A stretch of 15,979 nucleotides of DNA from Candidatus Parcubacteria bacterium (GCA_026395615.1 JAPLYH010000020.1:1-15979); one strand, 5' to 3'. Shown: positions 7,050 through 12,729, numbered from the stretch's first letter. Notes: generated from the letters alone by a model not told the origin. Made by a program: numbers and translations.

Positions 7050-8030
7050 ATGAGTATCTTTTACCCAATACAATCGCTGGCAGATTTTATTAGCTATGGA
7101 CTTATAGGATTAGCGAAGGGATCTTATTTCGGAAGCGCCGTTAATTTTTTTATTTACGATACTATTAAAATCGGTCTTCTTTTGGTTATTATCAACTATA
7201 TAATGGCCATAACGCGTTATTATTTTCCTATGGAACGGGCCAGGGAAATTTTAACCAAAAAGAGGTGGTTTGGTTTAAACTATCTGATGGCCGCCGCCTT
7301 GGGAATTGTGACCCCATTTTGTTCCTGTTCATCAATTCCTCTATTTATAGGGTTTACGGGGGCCGGAATACCTCTGGGGATAACCTTCGCTTTTTTAATA
7401 AGCTCTCCGCTTATTAACGAATCATCTTTGTATCTTTTTCCCGCATTGTTCGGCTTAAAGGTGACTGTTATATATAATTTATTCGGCTTAGCTGTCGCCA
7501 TTGCCGGAGGAATGCTTATTCAGAAGCTGAATGTTGAAAAATATATTATTCCCGAACTTTTAAAATTTAAATCAAAGGCGCAGATGGAGGCGGAAAACGG
7601 AGGCAATAACCTTCCTTTCAAAAAGCTCGTTTCTTATCTTTGGAAAGATGGGATGAAGATTACACGGCAAATTTTCCCTTACGTGGTTTTGGGCGTTGGG
7701 GTAGGGGCTTTCATACACGGCTTTATACCTAGCAGCCTAATCGAGCATTATTTATCCGCTAAAGATTGGTGGACGGTTCCTTTGGCTGTTATTTTGGGCG
7801 TTCCGATTTATGCCAATTCGGTCAGCGTGATTCCGGTTATGCAGGCGTTAGTAGGCAAGGGGGCTCCTTTAGGAACGGTATTGGCTTTTATGACCGCGAT
7901 AGTCACTCTTTCTCTCCCCGAAGCGTTAATACTCAAAAAAGTTATGAGATGGCAATTGCTGGCGATATTTTTTGGAATTACTACTATTGGAATCATAATT
8001 ATGGGTTATTTATTTAATATAATTTTTTAA
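7050..8030 (+). CDS. UPF0718 / ArsP-type permease
   Basis: A 326-aa polytopic membrane protein (about 8-10 helices) of the DUF318/ArsP permease family, whose characterised members export trivalent organoarsenicals. The first half carries the family signature TPFCSCSSIPLF (cysteines at about 91 and 93). The second half has the matching GVPIYANSVSVIPVMQALVGKG and the AIVTLSLPEALILKKV motif. A loop of about 40 residues rich in charged residues separates the halves. I place the start at ATG 7050, 4 bp after the thioredoxin stop, rather than at the upstream in-frame ATG at 6993 inside that gene. The substrate cannot be fixed by sequence; operon context favours As/Sb compounds. Confidence 0.9.
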   Translation: MSIFYPIQSLADFISYGLIGLAKGSYFGSAVNFFIYDTIKIGLLLVIINYIMAITRYYFPMERAREILTKKRWFGLNYLMAAALGIVTPFCSCSSIPLFIGFTGAGIPLGITFAFLISSPLINESSLYLFPALFGLKVTVIYNLFGLAVAIAGGMLIQKLNVEKYIIPELLKFKSKAQMEAENGGNNLPFKKLVSYLWKDGMKITRQIFPYVVLGVGVGAFIHGFIPSSLIEHYLSAKDWWTVPLAVILGVPIYANSVSVIPVMQALVGKGAPLGTVLAFMTAIVTLSLPEALILKKVMRWQLLAIFFGITTIGIIIMGYLFNIIF

Positions 8031-8034
8031 AACT

Positions 8035-8511
8035 ATGTGTGGAAAAAATTATGTTATCGCAGCAATAATTGGAGCAGTTGTTATCCTTGCTATAGCTGCA
8101 ATTGGGGCATCAAGAAATCCGCAAACTGAAACTATTGTGAATAATTCTATCAACAAGACAGAAGTGGTGGCAGCTAAGCCAGACAAAATAGAGGTTTTTT
8201 TATTCCACCCTACTCAACGTTGTATCACCTGTATTACAATTGGTAAATTTGCCGGTGAAACTGTAGCAGAGTTTTTCCAGCCAGAACTTAAAGGTGGACA
8301 GATTGAGTTTAGAGAAATTAATATTGATTTGCCAGAAAACAAAATATTAGCTCAAAAATTCCAAGCTAGCGGATCGTCTCTGCGCATTAATGTCATCGCT
8401 AACGGTCAGGACAATATAAGTGAAGATACTTATGTTTGGCGTTTAACTCAAAATGAAGCCCAATTTAAAAGCTATTTAAAGAATAAGCTGGATAATTTAT
8501 TGGGAAAATAA
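8035..8511 (+). CDS. ArsF-like membrane-anchored thioredoxin-fold protein
   Basis: The 158-aa protein has one N-terminal helix (about residues 6-24), then an outward domain starting at about residue 50. The motif VFLFHPTQRCITCITIG (C63, C66) matches the ArsF family ('nitrophenyl compound nitroreductase subunit ArsF'), where F(H)xxxRCxTC is characteristic. In described ars loci, ArsE/ArsF/ArsG act together on aromatic arsenicals. No separate arsE-like gene is seen, although the small thioredoxin two genes upstream may fill that place (inference). Gaps to both neighbours are 4-5 bp, so it is co-transcribed. The CxxC in an extracytoplasmic thioredoxin-like domain suggests electron exchange with the ArsG/CcdA-like permease that follows. 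Confidence 0.8.
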   Translation: MCGKNYVIAAIIGAVVILAIAAIGASRNPQTETIVNNSINKTEVVAAKPDKIEVFLFHPTQRCITCITIGKFAGETVAEFFQPELKGGQIEFREINIDLPENKILAQKFQASGSSLRINVIANGQDNISEDTYVWRLTQNEAQFKSYLKNKLDNLLGK

Positions 8512-8516
8512 AATAT

Positions 8517-9233
8517 ATGGATTGGATTAATTTACTAATTGATAATTACAATATCCCAATACTTACTGCTTTTCTTTTGGGTGTTTTGACATCCTTGAGT
8601 CCTTGTCCGTTGGCTACAAATATCACAGCTATTGCGTATATTTCAAGGGAGATAAAAACAGTTAAACATACTTTATCTAATGGGATTCTTTATACATTCG
8701 GCAGAGGAGTTAGCTATACTATTTTGGCTACTTTGATCTATTTGGGAATTTCCTCTTTCCAAATTTCATCTATTTTTCAGGGATGGGGCGATAAAATATT
8801 GGGGCCAGTTTTAATCGTAATCGGCTTAATAATGCTTGGAGTAATTAAAATCAATATAGGTAAGGGCGGAGAAAGAATGGAAAGAATAAAAGCTTGGCTT
8901 TCTAAGAGAGGACTTTTAGGTTCGTTTCTTTTGGGCATGCTTTTTGCCTTAGCTTTTTGCCCTTACAGCGGAGTATTATTCTTCGGTATGCTTATTCCTC
9001 TAGTCCTAAAATCCAGTGAAAGTTTATTATTGCCACCCATCTTTGCATTAGGCACTGGATTACCGGTTATTATATTTTCATTCGTAATTGCTTTCTCATT
9101 GGAGAAAGTCGGAAAAATTTTTAAACTGGCTCAAAAACTAGAAAAAGCACTTCGGTATGGAGTAGCTATAGTCTTTCTTGTAGCCGGCGTTTATTACACG
9201 CAATTCCTAGTAAAATATTTAATTAGTCAATAA
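8517..9233 (+). CDS. ArsG-like CcdA/DsbD-fold membrane protein
   Basis: The 238-aa protein has about six membrane helices and belongs to the CcdA/DsbD transmembrane family. The paired cysteines expected for passing electrons across the membrane are C30 in TSLSPCPLATN and C148 in LAFCPYSG. The combination directly after an ArsF-like gene matches the ArsG family, reported as an efflux permease for aminobenzyl-type aromatic arsenicals. Family-known alternatives are general reductant transport to the outside thioredoxin domain of the preceding protein. It is the last gene of the operon; the stop is followed by a non-coding GC-richer stretch. Confidence 0.85.
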   Translation: MDWINLLIDNYNIPILTAFLLGVLTSLSPCPLATNITAIAYISREIKTVKHTLSNGILYTFGRGVSYTILATLIYLGISSFQISSIFQGWGDKILGPVLIVIGLIMLGVIKINIGKGGERMERIKAWLSKRGLLGSFLLGMLFALAFCPYSGVLFFGMLIPLVLKSSESLLLPPIFALGTGLPVIIFSFVIAFSLEKVGKIFKLAQKLEKALRYGVAIVFLVAGVYYTQFLVKYLISQ

Positions 9234-9380
9234 AACAGCCCTCTAAAATCGTCCGCTAGAGCTAGTTAATTAAACTAACGCCAGCAATTGTCGGATCTCC
9301 CTTACCACCAAGTCGGGGACAGGGCAAGCCTTCTCCCATTCAAAGGTTCGAAAGGCGTCTCTCCAAGCGAGCTGCGCCAG
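9234..9380. other. GC-rich non-coding stretch after the ars operon
   Basis: No start-to-stop gene is visible on either strand. The base composition (richer in G and C) contrasts with the operon before it. A minus-strand frame is open for 47 codons (about 9410 to 9268) and reads like protein (LAQLAWRDAF, PVPDLVVREIRQLLALV then stop) but has no start codon; it may be a gene remnant. Bases 9344-9374 (AGGTTCGAAA through GAGCTG) align without gaps to the 31-bp island repeat at about 18 of 31 positions, making this a possible degenerate first copy. Confidence 0.4.
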
Positions 9381-9406
9381 AAACCCTCTATTTATGGGGT
9401 TTTTTT
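9381..9406 (+). terminator. Intrinsic terminator
   Basis: AAACCC (9381-9386) and GGGTTT (9397-9402) pair across a 10-nt loop and run into TTTTTT. It probably ends the ars operon transcript. Like the hairpins further on, it follows a GAGCTG motif. Confidence 0.7.
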
Positions 9407-9416
9407 GGTTAACCTA

Positions 9417-9459
9417 TTGATTAATTAAAGGTGTTGTTATAGGATTCAAAGCAAGGAGG
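9417..9459 (+). promoter_or_regulatory. Promoter and strong Shine-Dalgarno site of the HTH gene
   Basis: TTGATT (9417-9422), a 15-bp spacer and TATAGG (9438-9443) with a TG one base ahead form a plausible extended -10 promoter. AAGGAGG at 9453-9459 is a perfect Shine-Dalgarno site 9 nt before GTG 9469. Such a site is absent in front of nearly all other genes in the window and decides the GTG start. Confidence 0.55.
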
Positions 9460-9468
9460 TGAGGAGCA

Positions 9469-9910
9469 GTGGACATCCAACCACTATCTTCGGCGGAAGT
9501 ATGCACTTTCTTCGGCATAAGCAAATCAACTCTCTTCCGATGGGAGGCGAGAGAAGAGAATTTCTCGTGTCAAGAGAGCGACAGATAGAGATCGTGAATA
9601 CCTCTCGGAGAACATACGGGAGATAAGCGCGATCATGATCGATTGGTTGAGTGAGCGGTATGCAGACGCTTGTAGGAGAGAGGATCTCAAAGAACTTGGA
9701 GAGCTACAACAAATGCTCTCTTTCTTCAAGATTCTCAATTTCAACGAGTTGGGTGCTGTAGAGTTGCGCGAGTACACAAGTGTCAATCCGGGCATCATCG
9801 CTAAGCTCATTCTTTTTCTGCGTCTGTTCCCGCTAAACAGCAGGATGTTCTGCTCTATAGCAGAAGCTTTATCAAGTCAGAGCCGCAAGGCGATAGCGGC
9901 TCTTGCTTGA
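9469..9910 (+). pseudogene. MerR/AlpA-like HTH protein, broken by a frameshift
   Basis: Translation from GTG 9469 begins with a helix-turn-helix of the MerR/excisionase type (LSSAEVCTFFGISKSTLFRWE, residues about 6-26) but hits TAG at 9586-9588. The next frame is open from 9521 to TGA 9908-9910 and continues the protein (RVKRATDRDREYLSENIREI, then a helical region with DWLSERYADACRREDLKELGELQQML). Shifting frame between about 9541 and 9585 gives one product of about 147 aa in which the HTH passes smoothly into a basic helix. Either the gene is inactivated, the shift is programmed, or there is a sequencing error; no classic slippery heptamer was noticed. The gene is GC-rich with a perfect Shine-Dalgarno site, unlike its surroundings, and suggests a transferred regulator. 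Specific targets are unknown. Confidence 0.6.
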
Positions 9911-9926
9911 GAAAAGCGTTCATCAA

Positions 9927-9961
9927 GGGGCCCGGAGACTTAGTCACGGGCCTCTATCCTT
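9927..9961 (+). terminator. Intrinsic terminator after the HTH gene
   Basis: GGGGCCCG (9927-9934) pairs with CGGGCCTC (9947-9954), 8 bp with one G-U, and an inner GAC/GTC helix closes the top. A weak T-rich tail (TATCCTTTTA) follows. It is GC-rich like the gene it ends. Confidence 0.65.
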
Positions 9962-9990
9962 TTATGATTGATAATATTTGTCCTAAAAAC

Positions 9991-10021
9991 AAGTTTTAAC
10001 ATTGTCGCATAGATGGAGCTG
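9991..10021 (+). repeat. 31-bp island repeat, copy E1
   Basis: AAGTTTTAACATTGTCGC then ATAGATGGAGCTG. It is one of five clear copies of the consensus AAGTTCTAACTTGGTCGC + MTAGAYGGAGCTG in 9991-12728, all on the + strand, all intergenic. This copy differs from E5 at only a few positions. Confidence 0.8.
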
Positions 10022-10026
10022 ATAAA

Positions 10027-10062
10027 AACAAAGTCGCCTTATGGGCGATTTTGTTGTAGAAT
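10027..10062 (+). promoter_or_regulatory. Terminator-like hairpin fused to a -10 promoter
   Basis: AACAAAGTCGCC (10027-10038) pairs with GGCGATTTTGTT (10044-10055): 12 bp with one G-U. TAGAAT (10057-10062) follows directly and fits a -10 box; initiation 7 bp on would fall at the ATG at 10069, giving a leaderless mRNA. The same hairpin-plus--10 arrangement recurs at 12730-12767 and 14577-14609. Confidence 0.6.
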
Positions 10063-10068
10063 AAAAGC

Positions 10069-10617
10069 ATGAATAAAAAAATTATAAAGGTATTCAAATA
10101 CGTTTTCTTTGTCTTGCTTGCGATCATTATAATTATTGTAGGTATTTTCGCTTTTTGGAAAATCAAAGCTTATGTTGTTTATCAAGAAGCAGCTCGTAAT
10201 GCCAATATTAGCACAATATATAGTAAGGAAACCAATGGTATTTCTAATGAAAAAATAATTCAAGCGGCTAGAAATTATATTCAACAAAAACCCTTGGTTT
10301 CCAATGTTAGTTGGAATATTAAGGAGGTTAGCTGGGCCGAATATTTAGGTGATGGAGCTGTTAATTGGTTATTAAGGCATGCACCAGAGAACATTACTTA
10401 TACAGAAAATCTTACATTAGGAATGAATGAATATTCAAAAAATAGATATATGATTTATTGGAGATATATGTCAGGTTGCGAGAAAGTAAAAACCCAATGG
10501 GGTGGAGAAATATGGGTTAGCAGATTAGGTATTGGTTGTGTGGGCGGAGAAGCTATAACAGTAGTTTTAAATCCTGATTTAAGCCCATATTTAATAGATG
10601 TCGGACTTTTATATTAA
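10069..10617 (+). CDS. Membrane-anchored hypothetical protein
   Basis: A 182-aa protein not assigned to a family. A basic N-terminus (MNKKIIKVFK) precedes one hydrophobic helix (about residues 11-31, VFFVLLAIIIIIVGIFAFW). The remaining 150 residues are predicted outside the membrane and rich in Asn, Tyr and Trp, with two cysteines (in SGCEKV and GIGCVGG) that could pair. No lipobox or catalytic motif was seen. The gene is AT-rich and typical of the host, has no Shine-Dalgarno site, and is preceded directly by a hairpin and -10 box. It is a single-gene block between repeats E1 and E2; E2 begins 9 bp after its stop. Confidence 0.75.
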   Translation: MNKKIIKVFKYVFFVLLAIIIIIVGIFAFWKIKAYVVYQEAARNANISTIYSKETNGISNEKIIQAARNYIQQKPLVSNVSWNIKEVSWAEYLGDGAVNWLLRHAPENITYTENLTLGMNEYSKNRYMIYWRYMSGCEKVKTQWGGEIWVSRLGIGCVGGEAITVVLNPDLSPYLIDVGLLY

Positions 10618-10625
10618 TCTAAAAT

Positions 10626-10656
10626 AAGTTCTAACTTGGTCGCATAGACGGAGCCA
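10626..10656 (+). repeat. 31-bp island repeat, copy E2
   Basis: AAGTTCTAACTTGGTCGC then ATAGACGGAGCCA. It starts 9 bp after the preceding gene's stop and matches copy E3 over the first 18 bases exactly. Confidence 0.85.
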
Positions 10657-10666
10657 ACTATTGACT

Positions 10667-10693
10667 AATACCACGTTTCGTGGTATTGTTTTA
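10667..10693 (+). terminator. Intrinsic terminator after repeat E2
   Basis: AATACCACG (10667-10675) and CGTGGTATT (10679-10687) form a perfect 9-bp stem with a 3-nt loop, followed by GTTTTATT. It ends transcription from the 10069 gene. Confidence 0.8.
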
Positions 10694-10722
10694 TTAGGAA
10701 AGCTCACCGACAAGGAGGAGAG

Positions 10723-11079
10723 ATGCTCCGAATCAGCATTTGGTGTCTACCGATTCAAGAAGAGACGGCGTATAACCGTCTCCATCAAGCCCTTGTGGAA
10801 GTAGCCACAAGAGTAGGTAAGACCCTCGGGGTCAGAGACGAGAAAGGTATGTTGTGTCTCTTCCCTCGGGATCTCATGGAGTATGGTCTCGGAAGTGAGA
10901 TCGTCGTTGAGGCAAAAGGGCATTGCCTAGAGGATGTTTCTGAGCCTTTGGCAAGGGAACTTGCCCGAGCCTGGGGCAGAGTGGTGAAGGAACTCTACCC
11001 AGACGCAAGAGTAGAGGCCGAGGTTCCCAATGCCTCGGGCGTGAGCTACTGGTCTTCCCAGGAAGATCAGGACGAGTAG
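10723..11079 (+). CDS. GC-rich hypothetical protein with strong Shine-Dalgarno site
   Basis: A 118-aa soluble protein with no recognised family, membrane segment or signal peptide. It is rich in Glu, Val and Leu, and the pattern (MLRISIWCLPIQEETAYNRLHQALVEVA, later LARELARAWGRVVKELYPDARVEAEV) suggests an alternating alpha/beta fold with a long amphipathic helix at residues about 80-97. AAGGAGG (10712-10718) lies 4 nt before the ATG. Codon use is GC-rich (CTC, GAG, CGG), unlike the AT-rich genes before and after it but like the broken HTH gene at 9469. It is framed by hairpins on both sides and by repeats E2 and E3. I infer a transferred single-gene cassette. Confidence 0.75.
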   Translation: MLRISIWCLPIQEETAYNRLHQALVEVATRVGKTLGVRDEKGMLCLFPRDLMEYGLGSEIVVEAKGHCLEDVSEPLARELARAWGRVVKELYPDARVEAEVPNASGVSYWSSQEDQDE

Positions 11080-11087
11080 AGCCGTTC

Positions 11088-11130
11088 ATGCAAAAGCTTA
11101 TTGAGCTTCTCGCTTGAGCGGCTTTTGCAT
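11088..11130. terminator. Long hairpin terminator, both directions possible
   Basis: ATGCAAAAGC (11088-11097) is a perfect complement of GCTTTTGCAT (11121-11130). The 23-nt interior can form a further small AGC/GCT hairpin. It sits 8 bp after the 10723 gene; the 11185 gene converges from the other strand, so it may serve both. Confidence 0.65.
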
Positions 11131-11146
11131 TATCTTCAGATTACAT

Positions 11147-11177
11147 AAGTTCTAACTTGGTCGCCTAGACGGAGTCA
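11147..11177 (+). repeat. 31-bp island repeat, copy E3
   Basis: AAGTTCTAACTTGGTCGC then CTAGACGGAGTCA. Here it lies between two convergent genes and keeps the + orientation. The hairpin after it is weak (ACAAA/TTTGT). Confidence 0.85.
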
Positions 11178-11184
11178 GACAAAT

Positions 11185-11418
11185 TTACTTTTTTGTATAT
11201 TTAAGTTTTTCCTGATTTTTATATTCAACCTTCCAAGTCAGACCTGGCTTTATGTTAGATATAGCTGGCAATAAATGATTAAGAAGCTGTTCTGCTGTCA
11301 TCCGAAATTTTTTACCTTTAGCAGAAATCTTAACCCAACCATCTTCATCGCGAAAATATTTTTCGGTGAAGTTTTTTGTACCTATTGAAATTATATAGCT
11401 GTCATTTGTTAACTTCAT
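11185..11418 (-). CDS. Small hypothetical protein
   Basis: A 77-aa basic, soluble protein not recognised. The beta-rich N-terminal half (SYIISIGTKNFTEKYFRDEDGWVKISAKGKKF, given only to show composition in shorter parts: 'GWVKIS', 'KGKKFRM') is followed by a helix (AEQLLNHLLPAI) and a final strand (GLTWKVEYKN). The start is supported by a strong promoter 9 bp upstream. It is the only minus-strand gene in the island and lies between repeats E3 and E6. No Shine-Dalgarno site precedes the ATG. Confidence 0.65.
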   Translation of the reverse strand: MKLTNDSYIISIGTKNFTEKYFRDEDGWVKISAKGKKFRMTAEQLLNHLLPAISNIKPGLTWKVEYKNQEKLKYTKK

Positions 11419-11426
11419 ATTTCAAC

Positions 11427-11457
11427 ATTATAGCAAATTTTAGTTCTGAAGTGTCAA
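11427..11457 (-). promoter_or_regulatory. Promoter of the 11185-11418 gene
   Basis: On the minus strand, TTGACA (11457-11452), a 19-bp spacer and TATAAT (11432-11427) with TGC ahead (TG-C-TATAAT) form a consensus -35, -10 and extended -10. The ATG follows 9 bp downstream, predicting a leader of only a few nt. Confidence 0.75.
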
Positions 11458-11519
11458 TATTAGAAACTTCTCAAAAATTTTACTAACCTCAATATCTCTT
11501 AATATTTGAACCCAGTTAA

Positions 11520-11550
11520 GAGTTCTGAATTCACCCACGAAGGGGAGCTG
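11520..11550 (+). repeat. Divergent island repeat, copy E6
   Basis: GAGTTCTGAATTCACCCA through GGGGAGCTG aligns without gaps to copy E5, about 20 identities over 32 positions, with conserved AGTTCT and GGAGCTGA ends. As with the other copies, a hairpin begins immediately after the GGAGCTG end. Confidence 0.5.
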
Positions 11551-11584
11551 ATAAAAATCATTCAAAACAATGAGTGATTTTTAT
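11551..11584. terminator. Hairpin terminator after repeat E6
   Basis: ATAAAAATCATTC (11551-11563) pairs with GAGTGATTTTTAT (11572-11584), 12 of 13 positions, loop of 8 nt. A- and T-tracts on both arms allow termination in either direction. Confidence 0.65.
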
Positions 11585-11593
11585 TTACTCGAG

Positions 11594-11602
11594 TGGGATA
11601 AT
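11594..11602 (+). promoter_or_regulatory. Extended -10 promoter of the YdeI-like gene
   Basis: TGGGATAAT (11594-11602) fits TG-n-GATAAT, predicting a leader of about 19 nt before ATG 11628. A second TATAAT at 11619-11624 is too close to the ATG unless initiation is downstream of it. Confidence 0.45.
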
Positions 11603-11627
11603 CGAATAAAAATGATATTATAATAAT

Positions 11628-12218
11628 ATGGAAATTAAAAATACGCTTTATGTAACCAATAGAAAAAATTGGCGGAAGTGGTTAGCAAAGAATTATAAAA
11701 ACCAAAAAGAAGTTTGGCTTATCTATTACCGCAAAGAGACTAGAAAGTCTCGTATTTCATATGATGACGCAGTTTTAGAGGCTCTCTGTTATGGGTGGAT
11801 TGATAGCACTGTTAAAAAAATTAATAAAGAGTGTTTCGCACAGCGATTTTCACCACGCAGGCCCAAAAGTGAGCTTTCGCAAATGAATAAAGAGCGTATC
11901 CGTGAGCTTATAAAAGAAAAGAAAATGACAAAATTGGGACTTAAAGCCATTGCGCATGTATTTAATCCTGAAACAGACGAACCTAATAATTTCATAATTC
12001 CCACAGAGATTTTGAAAGCGTTGCGAGTAAATAAAAATGCTTGGAAATATTTTCAGAAAATGCCACCCTCATATCAACGAATTAGGATTGCATATATTGA
12101 GGGCTATAAACGGCATAATATGGATATGTATGAAAAAGCCCTATCTCACTTTATAAAAATGACGGCACAAAACAAGCGCGTAGGATTTGTGCAAAAGAGA
12201 AGAGATACCATTATGTAA
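11628..12218 (+). CDS. YdeI/OmpD-associated family protein
   Basis: The 196-aa protein matches the 'bacteriocin-protection, YdeI or OmpD-associated' family. Key motifs are WRKWLAKNYKNQKEVWLIYY near the N-terminus, SYDDAVLEALCYGWIDSTVKK (about residues 43-63), the basic FAQRFSPRRPKSELSQMN (about 69-86), and a C-terminal half with the AWKYFQKMPPSYQRIRIAYIEG motif (about 138-160). Length and motif order are those of an intact member. The biochemical role of the family is not established; some members are linked to stress or peptide resistance. It is soluble with no signal peptide and is basic. It occupies its own block between E6 and E4. Confidence 0.88.
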   Translation: MEIKNTLYVTNRKNWRKWLAKNYKNQKEVWLIYYRKETRKSRISYDDAVLEALCYGWIDSTVKKINKECFAQRFSPRRPKSELSQMNKERIRELIKEKKMTKLGLKAIAHVFNPETDEPNNFIIPTEILKALRVNKNAWKYFQKMPPSYQRIRIAYIEGYKRHNMDMYEKALSHFIKMTAQNKRVGFVQKRRDTIM

Positions 12219-12257
12219 AACTGGAAATGTGATGATTGGCAATTGAGGACTAAAAAC

Positions 12258-12288
12258 AGATTCTAACTTTGTCGTATAAATGGAGCTG
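12258..12288 (+). repeat. 31-bp island repeat, copy E4
   Basis: AGATTCTAACTTTGTCGT then ATAAATGGAGCTG, starting 39 bp after the YdeI-like gene. Moderately diverged, but all conserved blocks (TTCTAACTT, GTCG, TGGAGCTG) are kept. GTTAGAA, the complement of its TTCTAAC, occurs at 12340-12346. Confidence 0.75.
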
Positions 12289-12294
12289 GTGCCC

Positions 12295-12322
12295 CAAAAC
12301 CCTTTATCTATGAGGGTTTTTG
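12295..12322 (+). terminator. Intrinsic terminator after repeat E4
   Basis: CAAAACCCT (12295-12303) pairs with AGGGTTTTTG (12313-12322) with one bulged T. It probably ends the YdeI-like transcript. Nothing recognisable lies in 12323-12388. Confidence 0.7.
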
Positions 12323-12388
12323 AATTACCAGGGATAGGACGTTAGAATTTTTTGAGTTGCAAGACCATTGAACCATGTTACATTTTGA

Positions 12389-12415
12389 TTGACAGAAAAA
12401 TCAATTTATTATAAC
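12389..12415 (+). promoter_or_regulatory. Promoter in front of the structured RNA candidate
   Basis: TTGACA (12389-12394), a 15-bp spacer and TATAAC (12410-12415). It is the only consensus -35 in this stretch and points into an ORF-less region; initiation is expected near 12422. Confidence 0.55.
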
Positions 12416-12421
12416 CTTTTT

Positions 12422-12690
12422 ATATCTTGAATCCGTAGGCGAATAATGCTCTGAAGTCCAGTCTCTGGGATGAGAGAGAAAACACTGAAAATCGGATGCG
12501 CGAAAAGACCAAAGTAGGATAACAAACGAAATGGAAAGTAGCGCTTAGACAGGACTAGCAATCCTCCCGATGTGTTTTCTGGACCCGAGCATCAATCGTA
12601 GGAAGAAAGAAGGGAAGGAGGAACAACGCTGACATACAATAAGGCGCTGGCACAGCCCCCAATGGAGAAATCCAAAGGGGGCGATTTTAT
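12422..12690 (+). ncRNA. Candidate structured non-coding RNA, family unknown
   Basis: No credible ORF exists here, yet the region is GC-richer and starts at a promoter. An ordered set of helices can be drawn. P1a: ATGCTC (12446-12451) with GAGCAT (12587-12592). P1b: GTCCAG (12456-12461) with CTGGAC (12579-12584), a TGAA/CC internal loop between. P2: TCTCT (12462-12466) with AGAGA (12473-12477). P3: AAAACAC (12479-12485) plus ATCGG (12491-12495) with the continuous CCGATGTGTTTT (12567-12578), with TGAAA bulged. P4: AGGA (12551-12554) with TCCT (12562-12565). A possible GCGC/GCGC pair (12498-12501, 12541-12544) may close the core. The helices stack without gaps at a three-way junction: P1b, P2 and P3 are adjacent. 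This does not match RNase P, tmRNA, 6S, SRP or group II domain V signatures I know. Confidence 0.6.
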
Positions 12691-12691
12691 T
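12655..12691 (+). terminator. Terminator hairpin of the RNA candidate
   Basis: GCCCCC (12655-12660) pairs with GGGGGC (12677-12682). Inside, a symmetric AA/AA loop leads to TGGA/TCCA closed by a GAAA (GNRA) tetraloop. GATTTTATT follows. Compact and highly regular. Confidence 0.75.
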
Positions 12692-12697
12692 CTAAAC

Positions 12698-12728
12698 AAG
12701 TTCTAACTTGGTCGCCTAGATGGAGCTG
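12698..12728 (+). repeat. 31-bp island repeat, copy E5
   Basis: AAGTTCTAACTTGGTCGC then CTAGATGGAGCTG. It is the copy closest to the consensus and begins just after the terminator of the RNA candidate. Its first bases contain the inverted repeat CAAGTT-CT-AACTTG. Confidence 0.85.
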
Positions 12729-12729
12729 A

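Noticed and set aside
9260..9385. tRNA gene in the GC-rich spacer (GTTCGAAA motif)
   Set aside because: The sequence around GTTCGAA does not form a T-stem, and no acceptor or anticodon stems could be drawn on either strand.
12422..12690. DGR template repeat or its RNA
   Set aside because: No stretch resembles the putative VR (1542-1661), and no A-rich near-copy of it was found anywhere in the window.
12629..12706. Small ORF behind AAGGAGG at 12615 starting with CTG
   Set aside because: It would need a CTG start, runs through a strong terminator hairpin and ends inside repeat E5.
9991..12728. Classic attC sites of an integron
   Set aside because: The complement of the repeat contains GTTAGAAC, close to the R' core, but a matching second core within about 150 bp is found only at E4 (GTTAGAA, 12340-12346), and the boxes do not pair as L and R boxes. 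No integrase gene is in the window.
9991..12728. CRISPR array
   Set aside because: Intervals between the repeats are hundreds of bases, carry genes and vary widely; no short regular spacers and no cas genes.
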